Positions 47,301-56,640 of a stretch of DNA of 64,000 nt are shown here, one piece after another. The first letter of the stretch is position 1. Every line of letters starts with the position of its first letter. The notes beneath the pieces were generated by a model, which saw only the letters and a program-made list of their open reading frames with translations, was not told where the DNA came from and did not search any database. The stretch is from Ensifer sp. USDA 6670 (GTDB lineage Bacteria; Pseudomonadota; Alphaproteobacteria; Rhizobiales; Rhizobiaceae): assembly GCA_000421085.1 (NCBI GenBank), contig ATWE01000001.1, positions 744,001 to 808,000 on the forward strand. Reading direction: 5' to 3'. The translations under genes and the position numbers were made by a program.

Positions 47301-47331
47301 CAAAACGGCCCCGTCTTGCGACGAGGCCGTT
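47301..47331 (-). terminator. Terminator of the giant polar-growth gene
   Basis: Twelve-bp arms (AACGGCCTCGTC / GACGGGGCCGTT on the minus strand, G.T and A.C-type exceptions minor) with a GCAA loop and TTTT follow the stop at 47357. Confidence 0.75.
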
Positions 47332-47356
47332 CCCGAGAGACCGATTGCTGCCCGTG

Positions 47357-50300
47357 TCAGCTGAAGCGCCCTGCCGCGTGGGCAAGCATGGTGTAGACCT
47401 TGCCCGTGTCGGACGTCAGGTAGGTCTGCGTGATGCGCTTGTCCGGATCGTTGCGCGCCACATCGGCGAGCAGTTTCTCGAAATCGGCGATATAGCGGTC
47501 GACGGCGGTGCGGAACTCCGGCTCGCGATCGTATTTGCGCTTGATCTCGTCGAAGGTCTGCTGCCCCTTCAGGGTGTAGAGGCGGCGGGTGAAGACGTCC
47601 CGTTCGCCGCGCTGATAGCGCCGCCAAAGCTCGACGGAGGCGTCGTGATCGATCGCACGCGCAATGTCCACCGAGAGCGAATTCAGCGACTCGACGACAT
47701 GGCGAGGGTTGCGGCTGTCGCCGGCTTTTGCGACCGGCTGACTTTCCGCCGGCCGCGGCCGTGCTGCGGCGGGCTCTTCCTCGCGGGAAGCCGCGCGCAG
47801 GAGATCGCGCATCCAGCCGCCGCCTTCTTCGGCGCGTTCCTCCGTTGCCGGCGGCCGGGCAGGCTGCAGGGGACGGGTTGCCTGCTCTATGCCCAGGCTT
47901 CCGCGCAGAGCGGCATTTGGAGCCAGCTGAGGTGCTGCGGCAGGCTGCGGCGTGACGGCTTGCGGTGCGGCGGCTTGTGGGGCGACGACGCGGGCGGCCG
48001 GGGCAGCGGGGGCTTCCTGCTGGCGAACCGGCTGGGCGACTTCGAGCTGCGAGGAAGACTTGCCGATGATCTCGGACAATTCCTGCAGCGCCTTGATCTG
48101 CTCGCCGACGGCGCGCCGCATCAGCGCGGCATTTTCCTTGGCCTCTTCCGGAAGGTCGAAAGCACCGCGCTTCAATTCTTCGCGGGTCATGTCGAGTTCC
48201 TTGCGGATTTCGCCGGCGGAACGACGGATATCGTCGGTTGCGCCGTTGAAACGGCCGATCGCATCTTCGATCGCCTGGCGGACGGCTTCGCGCAGCTGTG
48301 CCGCGACGCCATCGGACTTCTTGCCGCTCTCCGCCAGCATCCGCTCGACGTCGGAGACCGAGGCACCGATAGTGCCGCGCAGCCGCGACGCCGCGTCCTT
48401 GGCACGCTCTTCCACGCTGGCGAACGCTCCTTCGAGCGCCTGGCCGGCTTCTTCGCCGGTCTTTGCCATGACTTGACGCAGCGCCTCGGAAGCGCTGAGT
48501 GCACGCCCTTCCACCTGCGAAAGCGTCTTGTTTGCGTCGGCGAAAGACGTCTCGACGCCGGAGCGCAGCCTGTCGGCGATCTGGCGTGAGCGTTCTTCGG
48601 CCTGCGAGAAGACTCCTTCGACCGAAGCGGCAGCTTCATCGCTCGCCTTCACAAGCGTATCGCGCAGGGCTTCCGCAGCCTCGGTTGCCCGCTGTTCGGT
48701 GTTCGACAGCAGTCGGCCCACATCGGAGAAGGAGGATTGGATGCCACTGCGCAGATTGCCGGCAACCTGGCCGGAGCGTTCCTCGGCGCGCTGGAAGGCT
48801 CCGTCGACGAAGCCCTCGAGCGCGCGCATGGTCCGCTCGATCTCCTCCGAACGCTGGACGAGGCCGACCGACAGCGTCCGAAGCGCGTCCTGGCGCTCTT
48901 CGAGCGTGCTGACCAGGTTCGACTGGGCGGCGGCGAGGAGGTCGGAAGCCTGTCCGAGAACCTTCGAATGGTCTTCGAAGCGGCCGACGATGCCGCCGAT
49001 CTGTGACAATGTCGAGGAGGAAATGTCCGACAGCTTGTCGACTTTGCCTTCGATCAGGCGGGTCGAGGTGGAGAGCATGTCGGAAGCTTGCCGCGCCGTC
49101 TCCGAGACCTTTGCGGCGGTCGCCTCAAGCCGCTGGTCCATATCTCCGAGATTGCCGCTCGCCTGGTCGATGACCGTGGCGATCGCCGAATTGCTTGAGG
49201 CAAGCTGGTCGATCAGCCCCATCGCCGTCGACTGCAGCCGGTTCTCGACCATCTTCATCGCCTTGGCGGTCTCTTCCGCACGCAACGAGATGGCGTCGAG
49301 GGTCTCGCCGGTCCGCTCGGTGATGGCGTTGACGAGCGCGGCGTTTTCGGCTCGCAGGCGGTCGGCGCTTTCCTGGGTGAGGGAAGCGATGCGCTCGGCG
49401 GCCTCCTTACCGGTGGCGGCATATTGTTCGATGACCGGGCGAGCCTGTTCGTCGAGAAGACGCGACAGTTCCATAGAGCGCCCGGCGAGCATCGAGTTGA
49501 GTTCGCGGGTGCTCTCGTCGAGCGTGCTGCGGATGGACTGGCCGCGCGCATCGAGCGCTTTCTCCGCCTCGGTCAGGCTCTGCTGAATGCTCTTGGCATG
49601 GGTCGCGATCTGGCTGTTGGTCGATGCCAGGCGGGCGGTCGCCGTGTCCGCGGCTTCCGCGACCGAGCGGGCGAGATCGGCGTGGCGGGCGGCCGTGGCC
49701 GATGCGGTCTGCTCGATTGACGATGCAAATTCGGCGTTGCTCGCCGCGAGCGCGCCCGCAAAGTCGGCGCTCGCCTTGGACAGGAGCCCGGCCGACCGGG
49801 CGGCTTCGGCGTCGATCTCCTGGGTGGCGTCGCTGACGGCACCACGCAGGCTGGTTACGAGCGCGGCAGCTTTCCCCTCGATCGTGCGGTTTACGTTGTC
49901 GAGGCCTATATTGAGGGCCCGATCCATCGTGCCCAGCCGCTCCTCGATCCGGCCCGTGCCGGCTTCGATGGCAGTCGATATGCGCGTTGCCGCAGCCTCG
50001 CTGATCCGGTCGATCTCGCCTGCGCGCTCACCGAGACTGTCGGCTATCCGCTGCCCGGCATTGTCGACGATGGCATTGACGCTGCCGACGCTGTCGCGGA
50101 TGCGCTCTTCCAGGGAGCCGAGGCTCGTTTCGATGCGGGCGCCGGTATCACCGAGAATGGCGTCGACGTCACCGACGCTGCCGCGGATGCGCTCTTCCAG
50201 GGAGCCGAGGCTCGTTTCGATGCGGGAGCCGGTTTCGCCGAGAATGGCGTCGACGTCGCCAACGCTGCCGCGGATGCGTTCTTCGAGCGAACCGAGGCTT

Positions 50301-53300
50301 GTCTCGATGCGAGCGCCGGTTTCGTCGAGGCGGCTATTGACGCCGCTGATCGAGATGTCGACGCGGTTGGTGAGCGTGTCGGCCGCCAGACTGATCTGAT
50401 CGGCTGTTTCGGCCAGGCGTTCCGCAATCTCGCCCGTCGTCGAGCGCATGCGGGAGTCGAGCGCCTCGGCGCTGCGATCGATCGCTCCGGCGATCGATGC
50501 CTGGCGCTCCTCGAGCGACATTTCGAGCATGCTGGCGCTGGTCGCCAGAGTGGTGGCCAACGCCATCGACTGGTCGGACAGCAGCTCTTCGAGCCGTTCG
50601 CGTCCCTGGCCAACCGACAGGTTGATGGTGTTGATCCGATCTTCGAGGGTCGTGCGCAACTGCTCATGGGTGGTCGCCAGCGTGTCGCGCAGCTGCGCGG
50701 CCTTGCCGGAGAGCGTGCGATCGATCTCGGTGGCCTTGTCGGCAAGCGACGCGGTTGCTTCCGACGTGCGGGCGGCCAGCGCCTCGGTGCTGCGCTCGAT
50801 CGCTCCGGCAATCGAGGCCTGCCGCTCTTCCAAAGACATTTCGAGCATGCTGGCGCTGGTCGCAAGCGTTGTCGCCATGGCCATGGACTGATCGGAGAGC
50901 AGTTCCTCCAGCTGCTCGCGGCCTTGGCCGACGGCAAGGTTGATCGCGTTGATCCGGTCGTCGAGCGTCGAGCGGATCTGATCGTGCGTCGTCGTCAGCG
51001 TATCGCGCAGGTGCGAGGCCCTGCCGGTGAGCGTCTGTTCGATCTCTGCCGCTTTTCCTGCAAGCGAAGCCGTCGCTTCCGACGTGCGGGCGGTAAGCGC
51101 CTCGGCAATCTCGGCGCTGGTGCCGGCCAGCGTCTCCGAAATCTTTCCTACGCGGCTGCTCAGGTCCTCGGCGATGCGGGCGCTGGTATCGGTGAGCGTA
51201 TCGGCGATCAGACTGACCCGACCGCCCAGGTTTTCAGCGACTTCGGACACGCTCTGCGAAAGCTTGTTTTCGATCTCGCCGACGCGGTCGGTCATGGTCT
51301 CGGCGACTGCCATGGCGCGGAAAGTCAGACTGTCTGCGACGTCCTCGGCATGACGGCTGAGCGAGTCAGCCATTTCGCTGGCGCGGGCCGACATGGTGGA
51401 GTTGATCTGCGTCGCGCGCTCCGCGAGCACTCCGTCGAGCGCTGCGGTCTGGGTGGACAGTGCGTCGGTAATCGTCTGTCCACGCTCGGAGAGGACGCGC
51501 TCCAGCCGGTCTGCGGTGCCGCCGACGGCACTTTCAATGACGCTCGCACCGGAGGTGAGGGCGGTCGACAGTGCGGTGGTACGCTCTGAAAGTGTGTTGT
51601 CGAGGCGATGCTGGCTCGCGGCGATCGCGCTGGTGATCTCGTCGGTGGAGCCGGTAAGAGTCTGCTCGATGCGGGCATGAGCAGACTGCAGGCCCTCGAT
51701 GAAGGCGGACGTACGGGAGTCGAGTCCGTCTGTCAGGCTTCGTTCGCTCGTCGTCAGCGCGTTGGCAAGCGCATCGGCGCGCTGGCCGAAGCCGTTTTCG
51801 ATGCGCTCCTGCGCTTCGGTCAGGGCGCCCATCAGCGAGCCGGTCTTGTCCGAAAGTACGCTCTCGATGCGGCTGTGCGCGTTGCCGATCAGGCTGCTGA
51901 GCTCGGAGGTGCGGCTGCCGATCGTCTCCTCGATGAAGTCCTGCGTTGCGCCGAGCGCCGTTGCCAGGGTGAGCGACTGGTCGGACAGCGCCGAATTGAT
52001 CTTGTCCACACTGCTGTCAAGGGCGCCGCCGATCGCCTCGGAGCCGCCGGAAACGGTCTCGTTGATCCGGTGGAGGCTTTCCATGAGTTTGGTGTCGAGC
52101 TGGCTCGCCCGCTTGTCGAAGGCGCTTGCAAATTCGTGGAAGCGTTCGTCGAAAGCGCTTGCCAATTGGCCGACCGTCGTCTGCAGCTTTTCCTCGAAAA
52201 AGCCGCCGCGAAGATCGAGATCCATGATGGCGTCGTCGGCGCTCGACTTGAGGCTCTGGCGGAAGCTCGCTCCCTTTTCGTCAAGGGCCGAGTTGAGCGA
52301 GGAAAGCACGTCGTCGAGGCCGCCGGAAATCGCCTGCTGGCCTATCCTGAGGCTCTCATTGAGGTCACGCGTCCGGGCGATCAGCGTCTCGTTGAGCTGA
52401 CGGGCGCGTTCGTTCAGGGCGGCGTTGAGCTTCTCGGTATTGGCGTCGAGCGTCGAGGCACGGGTTTCGAATTGGCTGAGCAACTGCTCGCCACGGTGCG
52501 TCAGGTTATCGCTGAGTGCATCGAGACGCGCGTCGAACTCGTTGCTGAGCGCCACTCCGGCGGTCGTGAGGCCCGAAAGCAGCGCGTCGGTCCGTGTGGT
52601 CAGCATGGTGCTTAGATTTTCGAGCGCATGGTCCGATTTGTCGGTAAGTGCCGCGGCCCGGGTATCGATGAGCGAAGCGAAGGCCTCGCCGGAAACGGCG
52701 ATGCGCGACGCGATGTCCTCGCTTGCAGTTTCGAGGTCGTCCTTCAGCTTGGTATGCGCGCCAGCGATCGCCGTGCGAATCCGATCCGAATGGCCGATGA
52801 TCGCTTCGCGTTCGAGACCGAGCTCCTGGACGAGCGTGCGGACACGCAGTTCGTTTTCGCTATAGCTGCGCTCGAGTGCGCTGACTTCCGAATGCACGAG
52901 CGCTTCGAGCTCGGTTGCCCGGGCGATGGTTCGCTCTATGCCCTCGTTCATCGCCGAGACTTCGCGGCGCACTGCCTGACCGACCGTCATGACGCGGTCG
53001 GCGGCATTGGTTTCCGGCTCGGCGAGGCGCATCGCTACCTCGGCCATCGAACGCGCGGCGCTGCGCAGTTCCTGAGCACGCGCGATCATGATCGCGAAGG
53101 AGAAGAAAAGCATGACGGGCAGGGCGATGCCGAGCACGATGCCGATCGCTCCAGGCATTGCCGCGAGGTCGCCGAGAGAGCGGATCTGCCAGATCCCGGG
53201 CGCATAAAGAAGGTGGGCGACGCCAAGCCCGGCCACCGTCCAGACCAGTGAAACGATCGCAGCGACCCGGATTGCCGCGCGGCTCGAGCGGACCTCCAGC

Positions 53301-53629
53301 GAACGCAGCATGGCGGCTGGGGATTTGCGCGCGTCATCGTTGGCAGGCGCCAGGGGAGGCTGCTTCGGCGCCATTTCGCTCGCAAAACTGCGCGGTGTTT
53401 CAGCGCCACGCGCGGGCTTCGGAGCTTCCTGTTGCGTTCGCGCGGCGCGTGCCTCACCAGATCCGGGGGCCTGCCGGGCGCTCTCGGGCACATTTTCCGG
53501 CACCGGCTCGTCCAGGGAAGTCTCGTCGTTCAAGGCCGACTTCAGGTCGTCAAAGTCGATCTTCAGGGCAGCTTCCAGCGCCTGGAACGCCTTTTCGTCG
53601 ATCGACTCGTTGGTCTTCTTCGTCGCCAT
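47357..53629 (-). CDS. rgsE: Growth-pole-ring (GPR/RgsE-like) giant coiled-coil protein
   Basis: A 2,090-residue protein. The N-terminal ~115 residues are disordered and Pro/Ala-rich. Two membrane helices follow (about 120-142 and 155-180). Then comes ~1,600 residues of apolipoprotein-like amphipathic helix, ending in a Pro/Gln/Ala linker and a conserved ~110-residue C-terminal region (MRDLLRAASREEE...RRYQRGERDVFTRRLYTLKGQQTFDEIKRKYDREPEFRTAVDRYIADFEKLL). Size and plan match Agrobacterium GPR, which forms a ring at the growing pole, and the Sinorhizobium homologue RgsE. Near-identical internal repeats (87 bp x3; 318 bp x2) are present. ATG 53629 follows GAGGCG. Confidence 0.85.
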   Translation of the reverse strand: MATKKTNESIDEKAFQALEAALKIDFDDLKSALNDETSLDEPVPENVPESARQAPGSGEARAARTQQEAPKPARGAETPRSFASEMAPKQPPLAPANDDARKSPAAMLRSLEVRSSRAAIRVAAIVSLVWTVAGLGVAHLLYAPGIWQIRSLGDLAAMPGAIGIVLGIALPVMLFFSFAIMIARAQELRSAARSMAEVAMRLAEPETNAADRVMTVGQAVRREVSAMNEGIERTIARATELEALVHSEVSALERSYSENELRVRTLVQELGLEREAIIGHSDRIRTAIAGAHTKLKDDLETASEDIASRIAVSGEAFASLIDTRAAALTDKSDHALENLSTMLTTRTDALLSGLTTAGVALSNEFDARLDALSDNLTHRGEQLLSQFETRASTLDANTEKLNAALNERARQLNETLIARTRDLNESLRIGQQAISGGLDDVLSSLNSALDEKGASFRQSLKSSADDAIMDLDLRGGFFEEKLQTTVGQLASAFDERFHEFASAFDKRASQLDTKLMESLHRINETVSGGSEAIGGALDSSVDKINSALSDQSLTLATALGATQDFIEETIGSRTSELSSLIGNAHSRIESVLSDKTGSLMGALTEAQERIENGFGQRADALANALTTSERSLTDGLDSRTSAFIEGLQSAHARIEQTLTGSTDEITSAIAASQHRLDNTLSERTTALSTALTSGASVIESAVGGTADRLERVLSERGQTITDALSTQTAALDGVLAERATQINSTMSARASEMADSLSRHAEDVADSLTFRAMAVAETMTDRVGEIENKLSQSVSEVAENLGGRVSLIADTLTDTSARIAEDLSSRVGKISETLAGTSAEIAEALTARTSEATASLAGKAAEIEQTLTGRASHLRDTLTTTHDQIRSTLDDRINAINLAVGQGREQLEELLSDQSMAMATTLATSASMLEMSLEERQASIAGAIERSTEALAARTSEATASLADKATEIDRTLSGKAAQLRDTLATTHEQLRTTLEDRINTINLSVGQGRERLEELLSDQSMALATTLATSASMLEMSLEERQASIAGAIDRSAEALDSRMRSTTGEIAERLAETADQISLAADTLTNRVDISISGVNSRLDETGARIETSLGSLEERIRGSVGDVDAILGETGSRIETSLGSLEERIRGSVGDVDAILGDTGARIETSLGSLEERIRDSVGSVNAIVDNAGQRIADSLGERAGEIDRISEAAATRISTAIEAGTGRIEERLGTMDRALNIGLDNVNRTIEGKAAALVTSLRGAVSDATQEIDAEAARSAGLLSKASADFAGALAASNAEFASSIEQTASATAARHADLARSVAEAADTATARLASTNSQIATHAKSIQQSLTEAEKALDARGQSIRSTLDESTRELNSMLAGRSMELSRLLDEQARPVIEQYAATGKEAAERIASLTQESADRLRAENAALVNAITERTGETLDAISLRAEETAKAMKMVENRLQSTAMGLIDQLASSNSAIATVIDQASGNLGDMDQRLEATAAKVSETARQASDMLSTSTRLIEGKVDKLSDISSSTLSQIGGIVGRFEDHSKVLGQASDLLAAAQSNLVSTLEERQDALRTLSVGLVQRSEEIERTMRALEGFVDGAFQRAEERSGQVAGNLRSGIQSSFSDVGRLLSNTEQRATEAAEALRDTLVKASDEAAASVEGVFSQAEERSRQIADRLRSGVETSFADANKTLSQVEGRALSASEALRQVMAKTGEEAGQALEGAFASVEERAKDAASRLRGTIGASVSDVERMLAESGKKSDGVAAQLREAVRQAIEDAIGRFNGATDDIRRSAGEIRKELDMTREELKRGAFDLPEEAKENAALMRRAVGEQIKALQELSEIIGKSSSQLEVAQPVRQQEAPAAPAARVVAPQAAAPQAVTPQPAAAPQLAPNAALRGSLGIEQATRPLQPARPPATEERAEEGGGWMRDLLRAASREEEPAAARPRPAESQPVAKAGDSRNPRHVVESLNSLSVDIARAIDHDASVELWRRYQRGERDVFTRRLYTLKGQQTFDEIKRKYDREPEFRTAVDRYIADFEKLLADVARNDPDKRITQTYLTSDTGKVYTMLAHAAGRFS

Positions 53630-54105
53630 ACGGATACGCCTCACTACTATTGCCCGATGATGGCCGTCTTCCTGTGCCGCCAGGTGCCCAGCGGAACATC
53701 CGAACCAGGGCGGTGACCGCAAGGTCCAAGCTTCGCAACGAAGCCATAGATTGGCTGATCACCCATTACATCGCCTCGATGGATAGCCGCAGCCTATGCC
53801 CTGCGACACCTTGGGACGCAGCTTATCCACCGGAACAGTTGCCATTTTCATATACGGACCCGTTCCTAATCGTATCGTAGTGACACATTAGCCGGGCTCT
53901 TACAATTATGAGCGTTCCCCATTCATTAAAATCCTAATGATTTCTTAACGGAAACGCCGCCTCGGGGCCCCAAAAGCCAAGGGAATCAGCCGGTTTAATG
54001 GCCGTTAACCATGTCCTCAATTTTTCTGCCTCCATTGCGCCGCGATTTATGTCAATGGCAGTGCCGCGCACCGATAATCCTGTTTGAAAATGGTGCGATT
54101 GTTTA
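53630..54105. other. Intergenic region upstream of rgsE
   Basis: Here the giant gene and the Hpt gene are divergent, and no coding region is convincing. AT-rich tracts around 53920-53950 and 54030-54060 are candidate promoter DNA. A palindromic repeat (54106-54217) occupies the Hpt side. Confidence 0.45.
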
Positions 54106-54217
54106 GAGCGGGATGAGGAAAAGTGTGTGCGGTTTTCCGCCTGCATCCTGCCCTAATATCTTGGTTCCGATCACATTCTTGTTTTTAGGTCGACCCCACC
54201 CAAAAACATCGTGATCC
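54106..54217. repeat. Dispersed palindromic element, copy 2
   Basis: It opens with GAGCGGGATGAGGAAAAGTG and continues through CGC.TGCATCC, CGATCACATTCTTGTTTTTAGGTCGACC..ACC.AAAAACATCGTGATCC. Order and dyads match copies at 26803 and 54644. It ends 30 bp before the Hpt start codon. Confidence 0.85.
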
Positions 54218-54247
54218 AGGCGAAATCGATTGTAGGAAACGAGCCCA

Positions 54248-54616
54248 ATGGCGGCACTCAAGATAGCCTTCGAGGCACCGGACATCCCCGCAAATTCCAT
54301 TCCCTCCAGCAAGAATCCCATCGACCTTGCGCATCTCAACAAGCAGACGATGGGGGACACGGCGCTCGAGATCGAGGTTCTGAAGCTCTTCGCCCGTCAG
54401 GCACGCCAGGCGATGGCCGAGATGGCGGAGCGTGACGCAGAGGCCTGCGGCCAGGAGGCCCACCGTCTGAAGGGGGCGGCTCTCGCGGTCGGTGCGGTCG
54501 CGGTCGCCGAGGCTGCAGCCGCCATCGAGAAATGCCCCGCCGACGCAGCACTGCGGGGCGCTCTCGGCGCCGCCGTTCTCGAGGCGGAGCTCTTCGTTCT
54601 GAAGCTCTGCCGTTGA
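54248..54616 (+). CDS. Histidine phosphotransfer (Hpt) domain protein
   Basis: A 122-residue single Hpt domain. The phosphorylatable His (about residue 72) sits in QEAHRLKGAALAVGA, the family consensus. Such proteins relay phosphate between response-regulator receivers and histidine kinases. No kinase or regulator gene is adjacent, so the partner is unknown. AGGAAACGAG precedes the ATG. Direct copies of one repeat flank it (54106-54217 and 54644-54751). Confidence 0.85.
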   Translation: MAALKIAFEAPDIPANSIPSSKNPIDLAHLNKQTMGDTALEIEVLKLFARQARQAMAEMAERDAEACGQEAHRLKGAALAVGAVAVAEAAAAIEKCPADAALRGALGAAVLEAELFVLKLCR

Positions 54617-54643
54617 CCTGAAGCGGCGCCCTGTCGGGCGCAA

Positions 54644-54751
54644 GAGCGGGATGAGGAAAAGTGTGTGCGGTTTGGGCCCGCATCCCGCTCGAACTTCTGG
54701 AGCCGATCACGGTGTTTTTCAGGTCGACCCGACCAAAAGCATCGTGATCTG
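54644..54751. repeat. Dispersed palindromic element, copy 3
   Basis: Same orientation as copy 2: GAGCGGGATGAGGAAAAGTG...GCCCGCATCCCGCTC, CGATCACGGTG..TTTTTCAGGTCGACCCGACCAAAAGCATCGTGATCT. It begins 28 bp after the Hpt stop. Confidence 0.85.
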
Positions 54752-54779
54752 GTCGCTGGTGCAGCTTGTCGTTATTGTG

Positions 54780-54825
54780 CATGTCGTTGTCCCAAAACCG
54801 CTGCGCACTTTTGGGCGGGATGCCG
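54780..54825. repeat. Second palindromic repeat type
   Basis: CATGTCGTTGTCCCAAAAcc...GCGCACTTTTGGGCGGGATGCC: CCCAAAA / TTTTGGG arms around GCGCAC. This is a recurrent form of intergenic palindrome in rhizobia. It directly follows copy 3 and forms a mosaic with it. Confidence 0.65.
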
Positions 54826-55017
54826 TAAAACCTATCATCAAACGCGATCTGCCCAATCGGCGCGGCAATTTGAGGCTGTGCGGATGGGCCTCATCGTGTT
54901 GACTGGCCGGTTGATTTGTTGGAAGAACGTGCCCTGAATTCAAAGCCGGGGCACCGGCAAGTCCTGACAAGCCCTCTGCCAGCCGGCCGGCCCCTTCAAT
55001 TCGTTCCGGAAAGAGAA

Positions 55018-55338
55018 ATGACAAAACTTACGATCGTAGCCTTTGACGGCGCGCGCCACGAACTCGATGTCGAGAACGGCTCCACGGTCATGGAGAATGC
55101 GGTTCGCAATTCGGTCCCCGGGATCGAAGCGGAATGCGGCGGAGCCTGTGCCTGCGCGACCTGTCATGTCTATGTCGACGAGGCCTGGGCGGCCCAGGTC
55201 GGCACGCCGGAAGCGATGGAAGAGGATATGCTGGATTTCGCCTACGACGTGCGTCCAACCTCGCGTCTCTCCTGTCAGATCAAGATGAGCGAAGCTCTGG
55301 ATGGGCTTGTCGTCCATGTCCCCGAGCGCCAGGCCTGA
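55018..55338 (+). CDS. 2Fe-2S ferredoxin (adrenodoxin type)
   Basis: A 106-residue ferredoxin. The first ligands are in [16 protein letters not shown], and the fourth Cys in RLSCQIKM, giving C-x5-C-x2-C...C of vertebrate-type 2Fe-2S ferredoxins. It transfers single electrons; in alphaproteobacteria such proteins serve Fe-S assembly or P450s, but no partner is encoded next to it. ATG 55018 follows GGAAAGAGA. Its transcript runs into the convergent sRNA terminator. Confidence 0.92.
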   Translation: MTKLTIVAFDGARHELDVENGSTVMENAVRNSVPGIEAECGGACACATCHVYVDEAWAAQVGTPEAMEEDMLDFAYDVRPTSRLSCQIKMSEALDGLVVHVPERQA

Positions 55339-55361
55339 TCGGCTCGTACGGCCGTCGGGGC

Positions 55362-55398
55362 AAAAAAAAGCCTCGCCGGTCGATCGACAAGCGAGGCT
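55362..55398 (-). terminator. Intrinsic terminator reading on the minus strand
   Basis: AGCCTCGC/GCGAGGCT (8-bp arms) is followed on the minus strand by TTTTTTTT. On the plus strand no T-run follows, so it is made for leftward transcription. No leftward protein gene ends here, which is the first sign of the sRNA. Confidence 0.9.
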
Positions 55399-55485
55399 AG
55401 GAGGGCGCATCGCATGCAGATGAGGGAGGGAACATCTGCCGCACCAGGACACGCCAGGAGAACCTGTGCTGCCTCATCGCCCGGA
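55362..55485 (-). ncRNA. Candidate trans-acting sRNA with anti-SD-like loops
   Basis: Reading the minus strand: a 5' segment with GTTCTCCTGG, a perfect 7-bp stem GCAGATG/CATCTGC (55416-55439) whose 10-nt loop is TTCCCTCCCT, a single-stranded GCGCCCTCCT, then the terminator (AGCCTCGC/GCGAGGCT stem at 55369-55398, and eight T). The three CU-rich patches are complementary to Shine-Dalgarno sequences. This architecture fits rhizobial sRNAs of the alpha-r14/NfeR1 kind, though identity is inferred. The 5' end is estimated. Confidence 0.65.
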
Positions 55486-55808
55486 CAATGCTGCGATAGC
55501 CGAAAACGACGAAGCCAAACTCACGCCAGTTGCCACTAAAACGCGAGATCCCGGTATTGATCCGCAATCCAATGTCAACTTCATCGAGCAGTTGAACTTC
55601 GGTTCCTCCGCTCGTTGCATGATTTTAATATAGCTGAGTCGGCTGCTGCTCGCTATCGTTAGATTCCGCCAGTAAAATACTGTGGGTTTCCGGCGGTTTC
55701 TTCTGAAGCCGAAACTATATCCCACCGTTTCTTTGGGGTATTCCGATCCAAAGAGCAAACACGGTCTCGCGTACCTCGTGCCGGCGGTGCACGGCCCGCC
55801 TCACGTCA

Positions 55809-56444
55809 TCAGCGGCTCTTGGAATTCTTCTTCAGGCTTTCGAGGCGGTATTGCAGCAACCGGATCATCCGCCGGTCGAAATTCGCCGCCTCGGTGCGGT
55901 CGAAGCGCGCCTGGTCCTTGTCGTGCCGCTCGACTTCCTCAGCGCTTACTTCCGCTACTCGGGCCTGCATGCGCTCGCAACTGTCCTCGGATTTCAGTGA
56001 AAGCAGCGCCCTTTCCATCTGGCGCGCGTGAATGCGCGCGATCTCGGCATGGCGTTCCTCGTGGCGCTTGATGTCGCTCGCCAGCGTGTCCCAGACCAAG
56101 GCCAGATCGCGACCCGCCTGTCGACGATACTTCCAGCGCGGCAGAATGATGCGGGTGCTGAGCGTGACTTTTGCGGAACCCACCGCGCAGTTGTCGTCGC
56201 GACTGACATAGGTGACCGTGCCACCGAACTTGATCCGGGTCGCGCCCGGATGCCGCGTTCCGGTGCTCTTCATCATAGGGCCGGACGCCGAAAGCGCCTT
56301 GTCCAGTTCCGCGGCCGTGCGACCGCCGATCGAGAAGTAGGAGACTCTCTTGCTGATCAGTGTTTCGCCCGAGGCATTGCCAAACGGTATGCCGACAAGC
56401 AATGCGACCAGGGCTGCACGCAGCGGGATATGTAGTCGGGGCAT
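55809..56444 (-). CDS. DUF922 exported protease-like protein
   Basis: A 211-residue protein. A signal peptide (LRAALVALLVGIPFGNASG) precedes a DUF922 domain with the HEERH motif (KRHEERHAEIARIHARQ), typical of a zinc-dependent hydrolase fold. Cys residues in DDNCAVG and SEDSCERM may pair in the periplasm. The catalytic role has not been proven for the family. ATG 56444 gives the best signal peptide; an ATG at 56474 is possible. Confidence 0.82.
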   Translation of the reverse strand: MPRLHIPLRAALVALLVGIPFGNASGETLISKRVSYFSIGGRTAAELDKALSASGPMMKSTGTRHPGATRIKFGGTVTYVSRDDNCAVGSAKVTLSTRIILPRWKYRRQAGRDLALVWDTLASDIKRHEERHAEIARIHARQMERALLSLKSEDSCERMQARVAEVSAEEVERHDKDQARFDRTEAANFDRRMIRLLQYRLESLKKNSKSR

Positions 56445-56640
56445 GGAAGCGCGTTCTCGCCGGTTGAACTTCATCAAAGCTTGGGGCATAGCCAAAGCCA
56501 GCGCAACACAAATCGGCCCCAATCGACGTCGACAAGTTTGCAAGGTGAGTGAGGAAGGGGTCATAACGTGTTGCTTTCGAAAGATATATTTGCGCCATGA
56601 AGCGCGGTGAATTCGAGCCGTTCAGCTGCGGACCGGAACA

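Noticed and set aside
48528-49586. Several 130-350-codon frames on the plus strand opposite the giant gene
   Set aside because: They mirror the Ser/Ala/Arg-rich helical repeats of rgsE, carry no SD and have shadow-type composition.
55474-55758. 94-codon minus-strand frame over the sRNA leader
   Set aside because: No SD for the first start and no domain; its end runs up to the predicted sRNA start, and composition does not look like protein. A short 36-codon inner frame cannot be excluded but is unsupported.
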